A DNA stretch of 64,000 nt from Sphingopyxis terrae subsp. terrae NBRC 15098 (GCF_001598815.1 NZ_BCZQ01000019.1:62001-126000); one strand, 5' to 3'; positions 36,941 through 46,586 are shown, counted from the stretch's first letter. Program-made: numbers and translations. The notes: generated from the sequence alone by a model not told the origin.

Positions 36941-38152
36941 ATGCGTAGATTTATCTCGATATTTTCTGGAGCGGGCGGGCTCGATCTCGGATTGGAACAG
37001 GCAGGCTGGGAATGTCTGTTTGCGACAGACCACGATACGGCGGCAATTGCCACGCTGGAACATAATCGAGGCTATGCGCTTGGGCAGGGACGCAAGGCGC
37101 TGGCGGACACCATCATCAGGCAAGCCGACGTCTGCAATCTGCGTGGCGAGAAGATATTATCTGAGTTAGGAATTCAGAAAGGCGATGTTCCTTTGCTCGC
37201 AGGTGGTCCGCCCTGTCAGTCGTGGAGCAGTGGAGGCCTGCAAAAAGGCTTCTCAGATCCGCGCGGGCGGTTGGTAGATGAATATTTGAGGTTGGCCAAA
37301 GAGATTGATGCGCGCTGGTTGCTATTTGAAAATGTTCGCGGACTGCTAACTGCTCGGGGACAGGATGGGACACCCGGCAGCGCGCTTGCTTATGTTCGTG
37401 CGAGTCTTCACGATCGCGGATGGCTGTCTAAGGTCGCTCTACTCAACGCCGCCGACTACGGAATCCCGCAGCGCCGTGTGCGTCTTATTTTGATCGGGTA
37501 TCGCTCTGGCGATGAGCCCAGCTTCCCCAGTCCGACGCATTCCAATGCGCCGAGTGGCAACGAACGCCCTTGGCTCACGCTGGGCGAATGCCTCGCGCGT
37601 TTGTCGCCACTTTCCGAAGATGAAATCATCCGACCCACTGGAAAGATGGCCCTTGAGCTTGCAAACTTGCCAGCGGGTACCGGCGCAAAAAGCCAAGGCA
37701 AAAAGGAAGCTACTCGCCCCGGTGGTCATTGGGGATATAAGCAGGGCGCCTTCATCGCCGACACGCTAAAGCCTGCTCGTACCGTCACAGCCAGCTCTCA
37801 ACAGGATTGGATACGGGACCCAGCGTTAGGCTTACGGAGGCTAACTCCAAGGGAGTGCGCCGCAATCCAAACTTTTCCGAGTGAGTGGGCGATGGTCGGC
37901 AATCGGCAGGCGCAATACCGTTTAATTGGGAATGCCGTACCTCCAGAGTTGGGACGGGCATTAGGTTTGGCTTTGGCAGAGGCCTTTAGCCGGCAACCTG
38001 AACGCGTCTCCTTCGCTTGCAATGCTGCTTTGGCTCCGCTTCCTCCTGAGCTTCAGTCGGCGATCGCTTACACGATTAGAGAGGATAACCGGAATGGCCC
38101 CTCCCGGCGAGCCACAGGGAAGCGCAACGCCGATGTTGCGGCAGCCTATTAA
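36941..38152 (+). CDS. DNA (cytosine-5) methyltransferase of a type II R-M system
   Basis: A 403-residue C5-methyltransferase. Ordered motifs: I FSGAGGLDLGLEQAG, IV GGPPCQSWS with catalytic Cys92, VI ENVRG, VIII PQRRVRLILIG, IX RRLTPRECAAIQTFP and X QYRLIGNAVPP; the target-recognition region lies between VIII and IX (about residues 180-290). It methylates DNA to protect it from the adjacent endonuclease. The ATG at 36941 has AAGGAA upstream and starts right at motif I, preferred over an ATG at 36917. Base composition and codon use (more A/T-ending codons) differ from the surrounding genes, a sign of transfer. The stop directly abuts the GTG of the endonuclease. Confidence 0.92.
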   Translation: MRRFISIFSGAGGLDLGLEQAGWECLFATDHDTAAIATLEHNRGYALGQGRKALADTIIRQADVCNLRGEKILSELGIQKGDVPLLAGGPPCQSWSSGGLQKGFSDPRGRLVDEYLRLAKEIDARWLLFENVRGLLTARGQDGTPGSALAYVRASLHDRGWLSKVALLNAADYGIPQRRVRLILIGYRSGDEPSFPSPTHSNAPSGNERPWLTLGECLARLSPLSEDEIIRPTGKMALELANLPAGTGAKSQGKKEATRPGGHWGYKQGAFIADTLKPARTVTASSQQDWIRDPALGLRRLTPRECAAIQTFPSEWAMVGNRQAQYRLIGNAVPPELGRALGLALAEAFSRQPERVSFACNAALAPLPPELQSAIAYTIREDNRNGPSRRATGKRNADVAAAY

Positions 38153-39064
38153 GTGGTCAACGCTAAACTGCGGGACTATCACCGCGAGCAAGCAGCCCGC
38201 GCAAAACAGATCTACGTTGAAGGTCTCACTTCAGCGCAGGCTGGGCAAGATTGGCGAAATGCCCATGTCGCTGCTCGTCGGCAGGTGATTGCAGCTCTAA
38301 GGGCGACTGACTGTTTCCGGGATATTCCAACGGGGTTGATCGAAAGTGGCCGTCACTTAACGGTCCTCCGGCACCTCATGGCTCCACCCATCAGCCAAGA
38401 TCAGTTTGCTTTGTTGTGTACGGACTATCCGAAGCGCGCGGAAGTTACAGGCAAAGGCATCAGTGCGACGGCGGCAGCAGCGGTAACCGCCGCGTTCCTC
38501 GCAGGACGGGATCGAGCGTTAACTCATTGGCTAGACGGTAGCTACGAGCCGCGGCCTACCCAAATTAGAAACCTGCTGCGGGGAGTAACACCCCTGTTGA
38601 GCGTACAGAACACGGCCACGGTGCGGCGTGGCCGAATGTCCATGGAACAAGAAGCAGCCATCGTTACACTCTTAAGCGCTCGCGGGTGGGGACAACAGTC
38701 CAGTGGACTCATCTCGCAGTTGACAGACGTGAAGCCGCTTCATTTCCTGCACAAGGCCAAGTTTGCAACCAAAACGCGTCCTCAAGAAGTCGATATCGCG
38801 TGCGGCCTTACAGGCACCGTGGTGTTAGCTATGGAATGCAAGGTTACCAACGACGAAACGAACTCGGTAAAACGCATCAACGACGTCCTCAAGAAGGCGG
38901 CTGCTTGGCAGGATCATTGGGGCTCCTTCGTTCGAACCGCCGCTCTCTTGCAGGGCGTGATTGCATTCAAGGACGTTGAACGCCTCTTGGAGGGTCAAGT
39001 TGAGGTGTTCTGGTCGCACGACCTGATTGCCTTCGAAGCTTGGCTTACCAAAGAGGGCTGTTAG
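38153..39064 (+). CDS. type II restriction endonuclease, XamI-like
   Basis: A 303-residue protein immediately downstream of the methyltransferase. QEVDIACGLTGTVVLAMECK (about residues 225-243) has the D...E-x-K layout of the PD-(D/E)XK nuclease core. Overall it looks like the XamI family of endonucleases, whose founder cuts GTCGAC; I recognise this by resemblance only, so the site cut here is not known. The GTG start at 38153 abuts the TAA of the methyltransferase, so the endonuclease is made second, which fits protection before restriction. It shares the lower GC content of its partner. Confidence 0.75.
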   Translation: MVNAKLRDYHREQAARAKQIYVEGLTSAQAGQDWRNAHVAARRQVIAALRATDCFRDIPTGLIESGRHLTVLRHLMAPPISQDQFALLCTDYPKRAEVTGKGISATAAAAVTAAFLAGRDRALTHWLDGSYEPRPTQIRNLLRGVTPLLSVQNTATVRRGRMSMEQEAAIVTLLSARGWGQQSSGLISQLTDVKPLHFLHKAKFATKTRPQEVDIACGLTGTVVLAMECKVTNDETNSVKRINDVLKKAAAWQDHWGSFVRTAALLQGVIAFKDVERLLEGQVEVFWSHDLIAFEAWLTKEGC

Positions 39065-39123
39065 GCCAAGCGGCCAGATCGCCCCCATGGCAAAGCCACT
39101 TCTATGGTTTGATGGCTAAATTC

Positions 39124-39681
39124 TTACCCAACCTCCCGCCACTCTCCCAACCCCAAATCCCCAATCTCCCACCCCCCGATCCGCCATCGCACGAGCCGCA
39201 GCGTCGGAAACCCGACCGCCGCCGTCATCCGTCGCACCTGGCGGTTGCGGCCTTCGGTGATCGTCAGTTCGATCCATGAATCGGGCACGCTCTTGCGGTA
39301 CCGTACGGGCGGGTCGCGGTCCCAGAGCATCGGCGGGTCGATGCGGCGGACGGTCGCGGGGCGCGTCGGGCCGTCGTTCAGCGTGACGCCGCGGGCGAGT
39401 GCCGCCAGCGCGGCGTCATCGGGCACGCCCTCGACCTGCGCGAGATAGGTTTTGGGCATCTTGTGCTTCGGCGACGAAATCCGCGCCTGCAACGCGCCGT
39501 CGTCGGTCAGGATCAACAGGCCCTCGCTGTCGCGATCGAGCCGCCCGGCGGGATAGACGCCGGGGACGTCGATATAGTCGGACAAGGTCGCGCGCGGGCC
39601 GTCCGCAGGCGCGGTCATTCCCTTGTCGGTGAACTGCGACAGCACGCCCCAGGGTTTGTTGAACAGGATCAGGCGGGTCAC
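39124..39681 (-). CDS. RluE/RsuA-family rRNA pseudouridine synthase
   Basis: A 185-residue pseudouridine synthase. [15 protein letters not shown] opens the domain, [19 protein letters not shown] contains the catalytic Asp, and [25 protein letters not shown] is the family's third signature. There is no S4 domain, and the size matches the RluE type that modifies 23S rRNA near the peptidyl-transferase centre. The GTG start at 39681 has GAGGAC about eight bases upstream; the ATG at 39744 lies inside a large inverted repeat and is rejected. Confidence 0.88.
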   Translation of the reverse strand: MTRLILFNKPWGVLSQFTDKGMTAPADGPRATLSDYIDVPGVYPAGRLDRDSEGLLILTDDGALQARISSPKHKMPKTYLAQVEGVPDDAALAALARGVTLNDGPTRPATVRRIDPPMLWDRDPPVRYRKSVPDSWIELTITEGRNRQVRRMTAAVGFPTLRLVRWRIGGWEIGDLGLGEWREVG

Positions 39682-39716
39682 GGGGTGTCCTCGGCTACCG
39701 GGAAACTCACCTGTAA

Positions 39717-39796
39717 CCGTTCGTGTCGAGCGAAGTCGAGACACCCATCGTTCGCGCGTGCCTTCGGGGTGTCTCGACTTCGCTCGACACGAACGG
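39717..39796. repeat. large perfect inverted repeat, 30-bp arms, 20-bp loop
   Basis: Bases 39717-39746 (CCGTTCGTGTCGAGCGAAGT...) are the exact reverse complement of 39767-39796. It lies between typA and the pseudouridine synthase gene. The arm is related to the repeat at 36031, so this is a dispersed sphingomonad palindrome, possibly working as a second terminator or mRNA stabiliser. Confidence 0.75.
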
Positions 39797-39830
39797 GAAA
39801 ATGAGGCGCGAACGGGAAAGAGCGAACGCC

Positions 39831-39866
39831 AAAAACAAAACCGGCGGCCTTTGTCGGGCCGCCGGT
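39831..39866 (-). terminator. rho-independent terminator of typA
   Basis: On the minus strand after the typA stop: ACCGGCGGCC, loop CGACAAA, GGCCGCCGGT, then TTTTGTTTTT. Ten-base GC-rich stem with a U tract, as expected of an intrinsic terminator. Confidence 0.85.
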
Positions 39867-39873
39867 CTGTCTC

Positions 39874-41706
39874 TTAAGCCGCTTCTTTTTTCCGCGACGC
39901 CTTCTTCCGCTCGTGCGGGTCGAGGATCGCCTTGCGGATGCGGATGTTCGCGGGGGTCACTTCGACCATTTCGTCATCGTCGATATAGGCGATCGCCTGT
40001 TCCAGCGTCATGCGGCGCGGTGGGGTCAGGCGGATCGCGTCGTCCTTGCCCGTCGAACGGAAGTTCGTGAGCTGCTTCGACTTCATCGGGTTGACCTCAA
40101 GGTCGTCGGGCTTCGCATTCTCGCCGATGATCATCCCTTCATAGAGCGCCTCGCCGGGCGAGACGAACAGGATGCCCCGCTCTTCGAGGGGGCCGAGCGC
40201 ATAGGCGACGGCTTCGCCCGCGCCATTCGAGATGAGGACGCCATTCTTGCGGCCCTCGATCGCGCCCTTGTACGGGCCATATTTCTCGAACAGGCGGTTC
40301 ATGATCCCGGTGCCGCGCGTGTCGGACAGGAATTCGCCGTGATAGCCGATCAGGCCGCGCGACGGGCCGCTGAAGCTGATGCGCGTCTTGCCACCGCCCG
40401 ACGGGCGCATGTCGGTCAGCTCGGCCTTGCGGATCTGCATCTTCTCGACAACCGTGCCGCTATGCTCGTCGTCGACGTCGATGACGACGGTTTCATAGGG
40501 TTCGGTGCGCTGGCCGTTCTCGTCGGTCTGGTACAGCACCTTCGGGCGGCTGATCCCGAGTTCGAAGCCTTCGCGGCGCATCGTTTCGATGAGCACGCCG
40601 AGCTGAAGCTCGCCGCGGCCCGCGACTTCGAAGCTGTCCTTGTCGGCGCTTTCGGTGATGCGGATCGCGACATTGGTTTCGGCTTCGCGGTACAGGCGGT
40701 CGCGGATCATGCGGCTCGTCACCTTGCTGCCTTCGCGGCCCGCCATCGGGCTGTCGTTGACGGCGAAGCGCATCGACAGCGTCGGCGGGTCGATCGGCTG
40801 TGCGGCGATCGGCTCGCTGACGCTCGTGTCGGCGATCGTGTTCGCGACGGTCGCGTTGGTCAGGCCCGCGATCGCGACGATGTCGCCCGCGCGCGCTTCC
40901 TCGACCGGCACGCGGTCGAGCCCGCGGAACGCCAGCAGCTTCGACGCGCGGCCGGTTTCGATGACCTTGCCGTCCATGTCGAGCGCGTGGATCGGCTGGT
41001 TGACCTTGACCGTGCCCGACTGGACGCGGCCAGTCAGGATGCGGCCGATGAAATTATCGCGGTCGAGCAGCGTCGCGAGGAAGGTGAAGGGCGCCTCTTC
41101 GTCCAAGCCGGGCGTCGGAACATGCGACACGATCGTCTTGAACAGCGGCTCCAGCGTGCCTTCGCGCGCGTCGGGGCTTTCGGAGGCATAGCCGCCGCGG
41201 CCCGAGGCATAAAGGATCGGGAAATCAAGCTGTTCGTCATTGGCGTCGAGCGTCAGGAACAGTTCGAACACCTCGTCGAGCACTTCGGCGGCGCGCGCGT
41301 CGCTGCGGTCGATCTTGTTGACGACGACGATCGGCTTGAGGCCGAGCGCCAGCGCCTTGCCGGTCACGAACTTGGTCTGCGGCATCGGGCCTTCGGCCGC
41401 ATCGACGAGCAGGATGACGCCGTCGACCATCGACAGGATCCGCTCGACCTCGCCGCCGAAGTCGGCGTGGCCCGGCGTGTCGACGATGTTGATGCGCGTC
41501 GCATCGGCGCCTTCGCCCCACTCGACCGAGGTGCACTTGGCGAGAATCGTGATCCCGCGTTCCTTTTCCAAGTCATTGGAATCCATAGCTCTTTCCTCGA
41601 CACGCTGGTTGTCGCGGAAAGTGCCCGACTGGCGGAAAAGCTGGTCGACGAGGGTCGTCTTGCCATGGTCGACGTGTGCGATAATCGCAATATTGCGCAA
41701 AGACAT
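39874..41706 (-). CDS. typA: ribosome-associated GTPase TypA/BipA
   Basis: A 610-residue translational GTPase related to EF-G that binds 70S ribosomes and is linked to stress and 50S assembly. MSLRNIAIIAHVDHGKTTLVDQLFRQSG carries the P-loop (G1), RGITILAKC is G2, DTPGHADFGGEVERIL is G3, NKIDR is G4, and the C-terminal BipA-specific domain follows (KNGVLISNGAGEAVAYAL). The ATG at 41706 gives the usual length; the longer open frame has no support. Monocistronic, with its own terminator. Confidence 0.95.
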   Translation of the reverse strand: MSLRNIAIIAHVDHGKTTLVDQLFRQSGTFRDNQRVEERAMDSNDLEKERGITILAKCTSVEWGEGADATRINIVDTPGHADFGGEVERILSMVDGVILLVDAAEGPMPQTKFVTGKALALGLKPIVVVNKIDRSDARAAEVLDEVFELFLTLDANDEQLDFPILYASGRGGYASESPDAREGTLEPLFKTIVSHVPTPGLDEEAPFTFLATLLDRDNFIGRILTGRVQSGTVKVNQPIHALDMDGKVIETGRASKLLAFRGLDRVPVEEARAGDIVAIAGLTNATVANTIADTSVSEPIAAQPIDPPTLSMRFAVNDSPMAGREGSKVTSRMIRDRLYREAETNVAIRITESADKDSFEVAGRGELQLGVLIETMRREGFELGISRPKVLYQTDENGQRTEPYETVVIDVDDEHSGTVVEKMQIRKAELTDMRPSGGGKTRISFSGPSRGLIGYHGEFLSDTRGTGIMNRLFEKYGPYKGAIEGRKNGVLISNGAGEAVAYALGPLEERGILFVSPGEALYEGMIIGENAKPDDLEVNPMKSKQLTNFRSTGKDDAIRLTPPRRMTLEQAIAYIDDDEMVEVTPANIRIRKAILDPHERKKASRKKEAA

Positions 41707-41868
41707 GCGGTAGGAACCTTGATGGAAGGGGGCAGCGCCCGGAGCGCCGCTAAACGCCGCGCCCCTAACAGAAGCGGTGCTGCGGCGCAACAAGAGAGGC
41801 GCGGGCGTCCGATTTGACACTGTATTGTTCGGGCGATACACCTTGGGCGTTCAGCTCAAGGAATATCG

Positions 41869-43587
41869 ATGCGTCTCTCCCTCGCCCGCCGCCTTATCAT
41901 CGCCGCCATTTCCGCCAGCCTCGCCGCAGCAGCACCGTCGGGCGCGGCCGAGCCCGATGCGGGCCTCGCGCTCACCTATCAGCCGGTCGTCGCAGCCGAC
42001 GGCCGTTTCCGCGCGATCGACGTGACGCTGCGCTTTCGCGGCGCCGCGAGCGGCGTCACCATCATCGACCTGCCGAACGAATGGGGCGGCTTCGACAAGC
42101 TGTATACCTATCTGGGCGACATGCGCGCCGAAGGCGCGATGCTGGCCCCGTCGGCCGACCCCGCCAAGATCGCGTTGCGCCACGCGCCCGGCGCCCCGAT
42201 CGTCCTGCGCTACCGGGTGCGTGGCGCCGACCGGCCCGAGCAATTGCAGGACGGCGAAGTCGTCAACGACTATCGCCCGCTCATCCAGCCGACATGGTTC
42301 CACCTGATCGGCGACGCCGTGGTGGCGCGGCCAGAGCATCTGGATGGCGATACCCCGGCAAGCTTTTCGGTCCGCGGGATGCCGGCCGGGACGCGCTTTG
42401 CGTCCGACCTCGAACATCCGGGGCTGACGCTCGACGGCCTGACCGAAAGCATCGCCGTCGGCGGCGATTTCCGCCTGATCGATGCGGGCCATGGCGCACG
42501 GCTCGCGGTGCGCGGTAGCTTTGCGACGCGCGACGACGCCGGCTGGACGCAAAGCTTCCGCCGCGTCGCGGCAGCCATGTCCGATTATTGGGGCAGCGAC
42601 GCCGGGCGCTATCTCGTCACCATCATCCCCTTCGCGCCGCCGGGACCCGGCGCAACCTCGATCGGCGGCACCGGACGCGGCGATGCCTTCGCCTTTTTTG
42701 CGACGACCAACGCGCCGCCTGAAATGCTCGACCGGCTGATGGCGCATGAAATGGCGCATAGCTGGGTCAATGTGCGGATCGGCGGCTTTTCCGAAACAGT
42801 CCCCGAAGCCGAGCAATTCTGGCTGTCGGAAGGTTTTACCGATTTCACCTCATGGCGGGCGCTGGTCCGCGCCGCGGTGTGGACGCCCGAACAATATTTT
42901 GCGCAGTTCAACGACGCGCTGCGCGAATATGATGCCTCGCCCCTGCGTGCGGCTCCCAACAAGGAGGCCGCGGGGCTATTCTGGACCGACGAAAAGGCAC
43001 AGCGGCTCGCCTATCTGCGCGGGATGCTCTTCGCGCACTGGGCCGACGACCGGCTGCGGCGCGCACCGGGCGGGTCGTCGATGCGCGACCTGCTGCTGGC
43101 AATGCAGGCGGCTGCTCCGGCAGCCCGCAGCGATGCCGTCACCCTGTTCGGAGCCGAGGCGCAGCGCCGCGACGCGGCGATCGGCGAAGGCATCGCCCGC
43201 TTCATCGATCGCGGCGAACCGATTGTACTGCCCGCCGACATGCTCGCCGCCTGCGGCACGCTGCGCCGATTCGAACGACCGGTGTTCGATCGCGGCTTCG
43301 ATGTCGACGCGACGCTCGCGCACGACCACATTATCGCCGGCGTCGCCCAGGACGGCCCGGCATGGCAGGCCGGGATGCGCGACGGCATGACGCTGATCGG
43401 TCGCAGCGGCGGCGAGATCGGCAACAGCCAGAGCGAGATCGCCTATGATGTCGACGATGGCGGCACGAAGCGCACGCTGCGCTATATGCCGCAGGGGCGA
43501 GCCCGCGAAACGGTGCGCGAATTCGCGCTCGGTGACCTTTCGCCGCCCGCCGCGCGGCAGGCCTGCATCGGTGTGCTCAGCCGCTGA
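41869..43587 (+). CDS. exported gluzincin metallopeptidase (M61-like)
   Basis: A 572-residue protein with a signal peptide (LIIAAISASLAAAAPSGAA), an N-terminal beta domain, a zinc-binding HEMAHSWVN motif near residue 300 with the third ligand Glu in FWLSEGFTDF, and a C-terminal PDZ-like region (IIAGVAQDGPAWQAGMRDGMTLIGRSGGEIGN). This arrangement resembles M61 glycyl aminopeptidases and related periplasmic peptidases. The substrate is unknown. Its 3' end overlaps the convergent nucleosidase gene by 11 bp. Confidence 0.8.
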   Translation: MRLSLARRLIIAAISASLAAAAPSGAAEPDAGLALTYQPVVAADGRFRAIDVTLRFRGAASGVTIIDLPNEWGGFDKLYTYLGDMRAEGAMLAPSADPAKIALRHAPGAPIVLRYRVRGADRPEQLQDGEVVNDYRPLIQPTWFHLIGDAVVARPEHLDGDTPASFSVRGMPAGTRFASDLEHPGLTLDGLTESIAVGGDFRLIDAGHGARLAVRGSFATRDDAGWTQSFRRVAAAMSDYWGSDAGRYLVTIIPFAPPGPGATSIGGTGRGDAFAFFATTNAPPEMLDRLMAHEMAHSWVNVRIGGFSETVPEAEQFWLSEGFTDFTSWRALVRAAVWTPEQYFAQFNDALREYDASPLRAAPNKEAAGLFWTDEKAQRLAYLRGMLFAHWADDRLRRAPGGSSMRDLLLAMQAAAPAARSDAVTLFGAEAQRRDAAIGEGIARFIDRGEPIVLPADMLAACGTLRRFERPVFDRGFDVDATLAHDHIIAGVAQDGPAWQAGMRDGMTLIGRSGGEIGNSQSEIAYDVDDGGTKRTLRYMPQGRARETVREFALGDLSPPAARQACIGVLSR

Positions 43588-44236
43588 CCCGCGCGACCAG
43601 ACGCTCGATCGCCGCCCCCGCGATGCGCGCCGCGCGGACGAGATTGGTATGGAAGTCGCCCGCGCTGTCGCCGTTGGCGTCGTCGGTCACCGCCTTGACT
43701 GCGGCCCAGGGCTTGCCGAGCCGCATCGCCGCCTGCGCCACCGCGCCGACCTCCATATCGACCAGCGTCGCGCCCAGATCGCGCACCAGTCCGGCCGCGG
43801 CGTCGGGGCAGGCGACGAAGCTGTCGCCGCTCGCGATGCGCGCATGCGGCAAGTTCAGGCCGGGGTCGGGCATCGCGGCGAAATGCGCCTCGCCCGCTTC
43901 GCCGATCGGCCATTCGCCGGCTCGATAGCGGCGGAACAGACCGGGCTGGACCGCGCCATAATCGTGCTGCACCGCCTCGGCGATCCAGTAGGCACCCGGT
44001 CCGGGGCCGAGCGAGCCGCAGGTGCCGCTCATCACCAGCAGATCGGCCGCGCCGCCAAGCATCCCGGCGCATAGCGCCGCGTTGACCTTGCCAAGACCGC
44101 AGATCGCAATCGTCACGCCATGCCCATGCACCGACAGGGACCGGGGAGCGAACGCTCCCGCTTCGACCGTGCCTTGGCCGGGAAAGACGGCATCGGCCTC
44201 TTCGGGCAGCGCGGCGAGGATCAGGATGCGGGCCAT
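43577..44236 (-). CDS. MTA/SAH nucleosidase-like phosphorylase-superfamily protein
   Basis: A 219-residue protein of the purine nucleoside phosphorylase (PNP/UDP) superfamily. MARILILAALPEEADAVFPGQG resembles the MtnN N-terminus, ICGLGKVNAALCAG is the substrate-binding stretch, VDMEVGAVAQAA holds the purine-site Met-Glu pair, and VKAVTDDAN the catalytic Asp. It probably cleaves 5'-methylthioadenosine or S-adenosylhomocysteine, but a related nucleosidase function (such as futalosine) cannot be excluded. The start at 44236 is preferred because upstream sequence is repeat-like. Confidence 0.75.
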   Translation of the reverse strand: MARILILAALPEEADAVFPGQGTVEAGAFAPRSLSVHGHGVTIAICGLGKVNAALCAGMLGGAADLLVMSGTCGSLGPGPGAYWIAEAVQHDYGAVQPGLFRRYRAGEWPIGEAGEAHFAAMPDPGLNLPHARIASGDSFVACPDAAAGLVRDLGATLVDMEVGAVAQAAMRLGKPWAAVKAVTDDANGDSAGDFHTNLVRAARIAGAAIERLVARVSG

Positions 44237-44340
44237 GCGCGCTCCATAATCCTCTTTCGCACCATGTCGAGCGAAGTCGCCGCCGCGACCGGCGCGCGCG
44301 GACTTGCCAAGGCGCCGCCTTCCGGCCATCGCTCCGCTCC

Positions 44341-45300
44341 ATGCTCGCGCGCCTGTTCCCCGACCGCTTCGTTCCCGTCCTCCTTGCCGCCATCGTCGTC
44401 GCGAGCCTGCTGCCGGTGCGCGGAAGCGCGGTGCCGGTCGCGCAAGGGATTTCGACCGCGGCGATCGTGCTGCTCTTCTTCCTCAACGGCGTCCGCCTGC
44501 CGCGGCACGAGGTGCTGCACGGCATCCGCAACTGGAAATTGCAGGGCGGCGCCTTCGCCTTCTGTTTCGGCGCGATGGCGCTGGCCGGGCTCGGCGCGCA
44601 GGCGTTGACGGCGCCGCTGCTGCCGCCGACGCTGGCGCTCGGCTTCCTCTTTCTCGGCATATTGCCATCGACCGTACAGTCGGCGACCGCCGCCAGTTCG
44701 ATGGCGGGCGGCAATGTCGCCGCGAGCGTCGTCGCGGCGGCGCTGCTCAATCTGGCCGGAGTGTTTCTGTCGCCGCTCCTCTTTGCCGCGCTCGCGGGCA
44801 AGGCGGGGGCGATCCACGGCGCCGCGGCGCTGCGCATCGTTGCGATCCTGCTGCTTCCCTTTCTGGCCGGACAAGCGGCGCAGCGCTGGCTTCGCCCGCT
44901 GGTGCTCCGGCACCGCGGTCTCGCGACGCTGATGGATCGCACCGCGATTGCGACCGCGGTGTATGTCGCCTTTTCGGCGGCCGTGGTCGGCGGCATCTGG
45001 ACGCAGCTCGACGGGCGCGAGATCGCGATCGTGCTCGGCGTCGATGCGCTGCTGCTCGGTAGCGCCTTCGGCGGTACCTGGCTGCTCGGCGGGCTGCTCG
45101 CGCTCCGCCGCCCCGACCGGATCACCCTGTTGTTCTCGGGCGCCCAAAAGAGTCTTGCCGTCGGCGCGCCGCTCGCCGCCACGCTCTTTCCCTCGGCGAT
45201 TGCCGGCATGGTGCTGCTGCCGATCCTCATCTATCATATGGCGCAACTGATCCTCTCGGCATGGATCGCGCCGGCGCTGGCGCGCCGCCAAGGGGTGTAG
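44341..45300 (+). CDS. SBF-like transporter (SLC10A7/bile acid:sodium symporter type)
   Basis: A 319-residue integral membrane protein with about ten hydrophobic segments. FLFLGILPSTVQSATAASSMAGGNVAASVVAAALLNLAGVFLSPLL and LLFSGAQKSLAVGAPLAATLF are signatures of the SBF-like subgroup related to SLC10A7. Such proteins are inner-membrane symporters with poorly known cargo. Stands alone upstream of telA, 73 bp away, with no obvious partner. Confidence 0.82.
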   Translation: MLARLFPDRFVPVLLAAIVVASLLPVRGSAVPVAQGISTAAIVLLFFLNGVRLPRHEVLHGIRNWKLQGGAFAFCFGAMALAGLGAQALTAPLLPPTLALGFLFLGILPSTVQSATAASSMAGGNVAASVVAAALLNLAGVFLSPLLFAALAGKAGAIHGAAALRIVAILLLPFLAGQAAQRWLRPLVLRHRGLATLMDRTAIATAVYVAFSAAVVGGIWTQLDGREIAIVLGVDALLLGSAFGGTWLLGGLLALRRPDRITLLFSGAQKSLAVGAPLAATLFPSAIAGMVLLPILIYHMAQLILSAWIAPALARRQGV

Positions 45301-45373
45301 TGCTTGAATAACACAGGTCCGCATGCCATATAGGCAGGCGGCCCGTTATCGACTTGGGGCTGGAAGGATTGTT

Positions 45374-46585
45374 ATGAGCGAAGAGACCGCGACGGCGACC
45401 GCAACCGACGAACTGAAGCTGACGCCGCCCGAACCCGTTCCTGCCGTCGCGCCCGAAAAGGCCGCCGGCCTCGTCCCGCTCTCGACCGAGCAGAAATCGA
45501 AGCTCGAGGAACGCGTCGACAGCTTCATCGACGATCTGGTGGCGCAGGACGAAAATTCGCCCGAGTTCGGCAAGCGCATCGATCAGATCACCAATATGGG
45601 GCGCAAGGAAATGCTGGAGGCGGCGAATCATTCGAACCGCTTCCTCGACCGCCCGATCAAGGCGATGGACCGCGATACCGACATCGGCCAGAATCTGATC
45701 GAACTTCGCACTACGGTCGAACGGCTCGATCCCTCGGCGAACGGCAAGCTGCTGACCAAACGCGGCTTTCTGGACAAGATCCTGGGCAGCAAGATCAACA
45801 ATTATTTCGCGCAATATCGCAGCGCGCAGACCCACATCGGCGGCATCCTGACCGCGCTTGCCAACGGCAAGGACGAGCTGTTGATGGACAATGCCGCCAT
45901 CGATGTCGAGCGCCGCAAGATGTGGGAATCGATGGGCAAGCTCGAACAGATGATCCACATCGCGGGCACGCTCGACCAGCGGCTCGAGGCGAAAGCGGCC
46001 GAACTCGACGGCAGCGATCCCGCCAAGGCGAAGGTCATCCGCGAAAATGCCCTGTTCTATGCCCGGCAGCGCACGCAGGATCTGCTGACCCAGATGGCGG
46101 TGACGGTGCAGGGCTATCTTGCGCTCGATCTCGTCAAAAAGAATAATGTCGAGCTGGTGAAGGGCGTCGACCGCGCTTCGACCACCACCGTCGGCGCGCT
46201 CAAGACCGCGATCACCGTCGCGCAGGCGATGACCAACCAGAAGCTGGTGCTCGAACAGATTACCGCGCTCAACACGACGACCGCCAACATCATCGACGGC
46301 ACGTCGAAGATGCTGAAGGACAATACGGCGCGCATCCATGAACAGGCGGCGTCGAGCACGATCCCGATGGAAACGCTCAGCCGCGCCTTCCAGAATATCT
46401 ACGACACGATGGACGCGATCGATACCTTCAAGCTCAAGGCGCTCGACACGATGAAGACGACCGTGACCTCGCTCGAGGGCGAGGTCGCCAAGTCGAAGGG
46501 CTATATCGCGCGCGCCGAAGGCGCGAGCCAGGCGCAGGCAAGCGTCGGCGGCGCCGACAGCCCGCTGGCGGCGATCGAGGGCTAG
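45374..46585 (+). CDS. telA: toxic anion resistance protein TelA/YaaN family
   Basis: A 403-residue, largely helical soluble protein of the TelA/KlaA family, first linked to tellurite resistance and later to cell-envelope stress and multi-drug tolerance. LSTEQKSKLEERVDSFIDDLV, NMGRKEMLEAANHSNRFLDRPIKAMD and KTAITVAQAMTNQKLVLEQITALNTTTANIIDGTSKML are diagnostic. GGAAGGATT precedes the ATG at 45374. It is followed after one base by an XpaC-like gene, the usual pairing in other bacteria. Confidence 0.9.
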   Translation: MSEETATATATDELKLTPPEPVPAVAPEKAAGLVPLSTEQKSKLEERVDSFIDDLVAQDENSPEFGKRIDQITNMGRKEMLEAANHSNRFLDRPIKAMDRDTDIGQNLIELRTTVERLDPSANGKLLTKRGFLDKILGSKINNYFAQYRSAQTHIGGILTALANGKDELLMDNAAIDVERRKMWESMGKLEQMIHIAGTLDQRLEAKAAELDGSDPAKAKVIRENALFYARQRTQDLLTQMAVTVQGYLALDLVKKNNVELVKGVDRASTTTVGALKTAITVAQAMTNQKLVLEQITALNTTTANIIDGTSKMLKDNTARIHEQAASSTIPMETLSRAFQNIYDTMDAIDTFKLKALDTMKTTVTSLEGEVAKSKGYIARAEGASQAQASVGGADSPLAAIEG

Positions 46586-46586
46586 G

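Noticed and set aside
39913..41817. 634-residue open frame antisense to typA
   Set aside because: typA on the other strand shows all G motifs; this frame has none and is explained by third-position GC bias.
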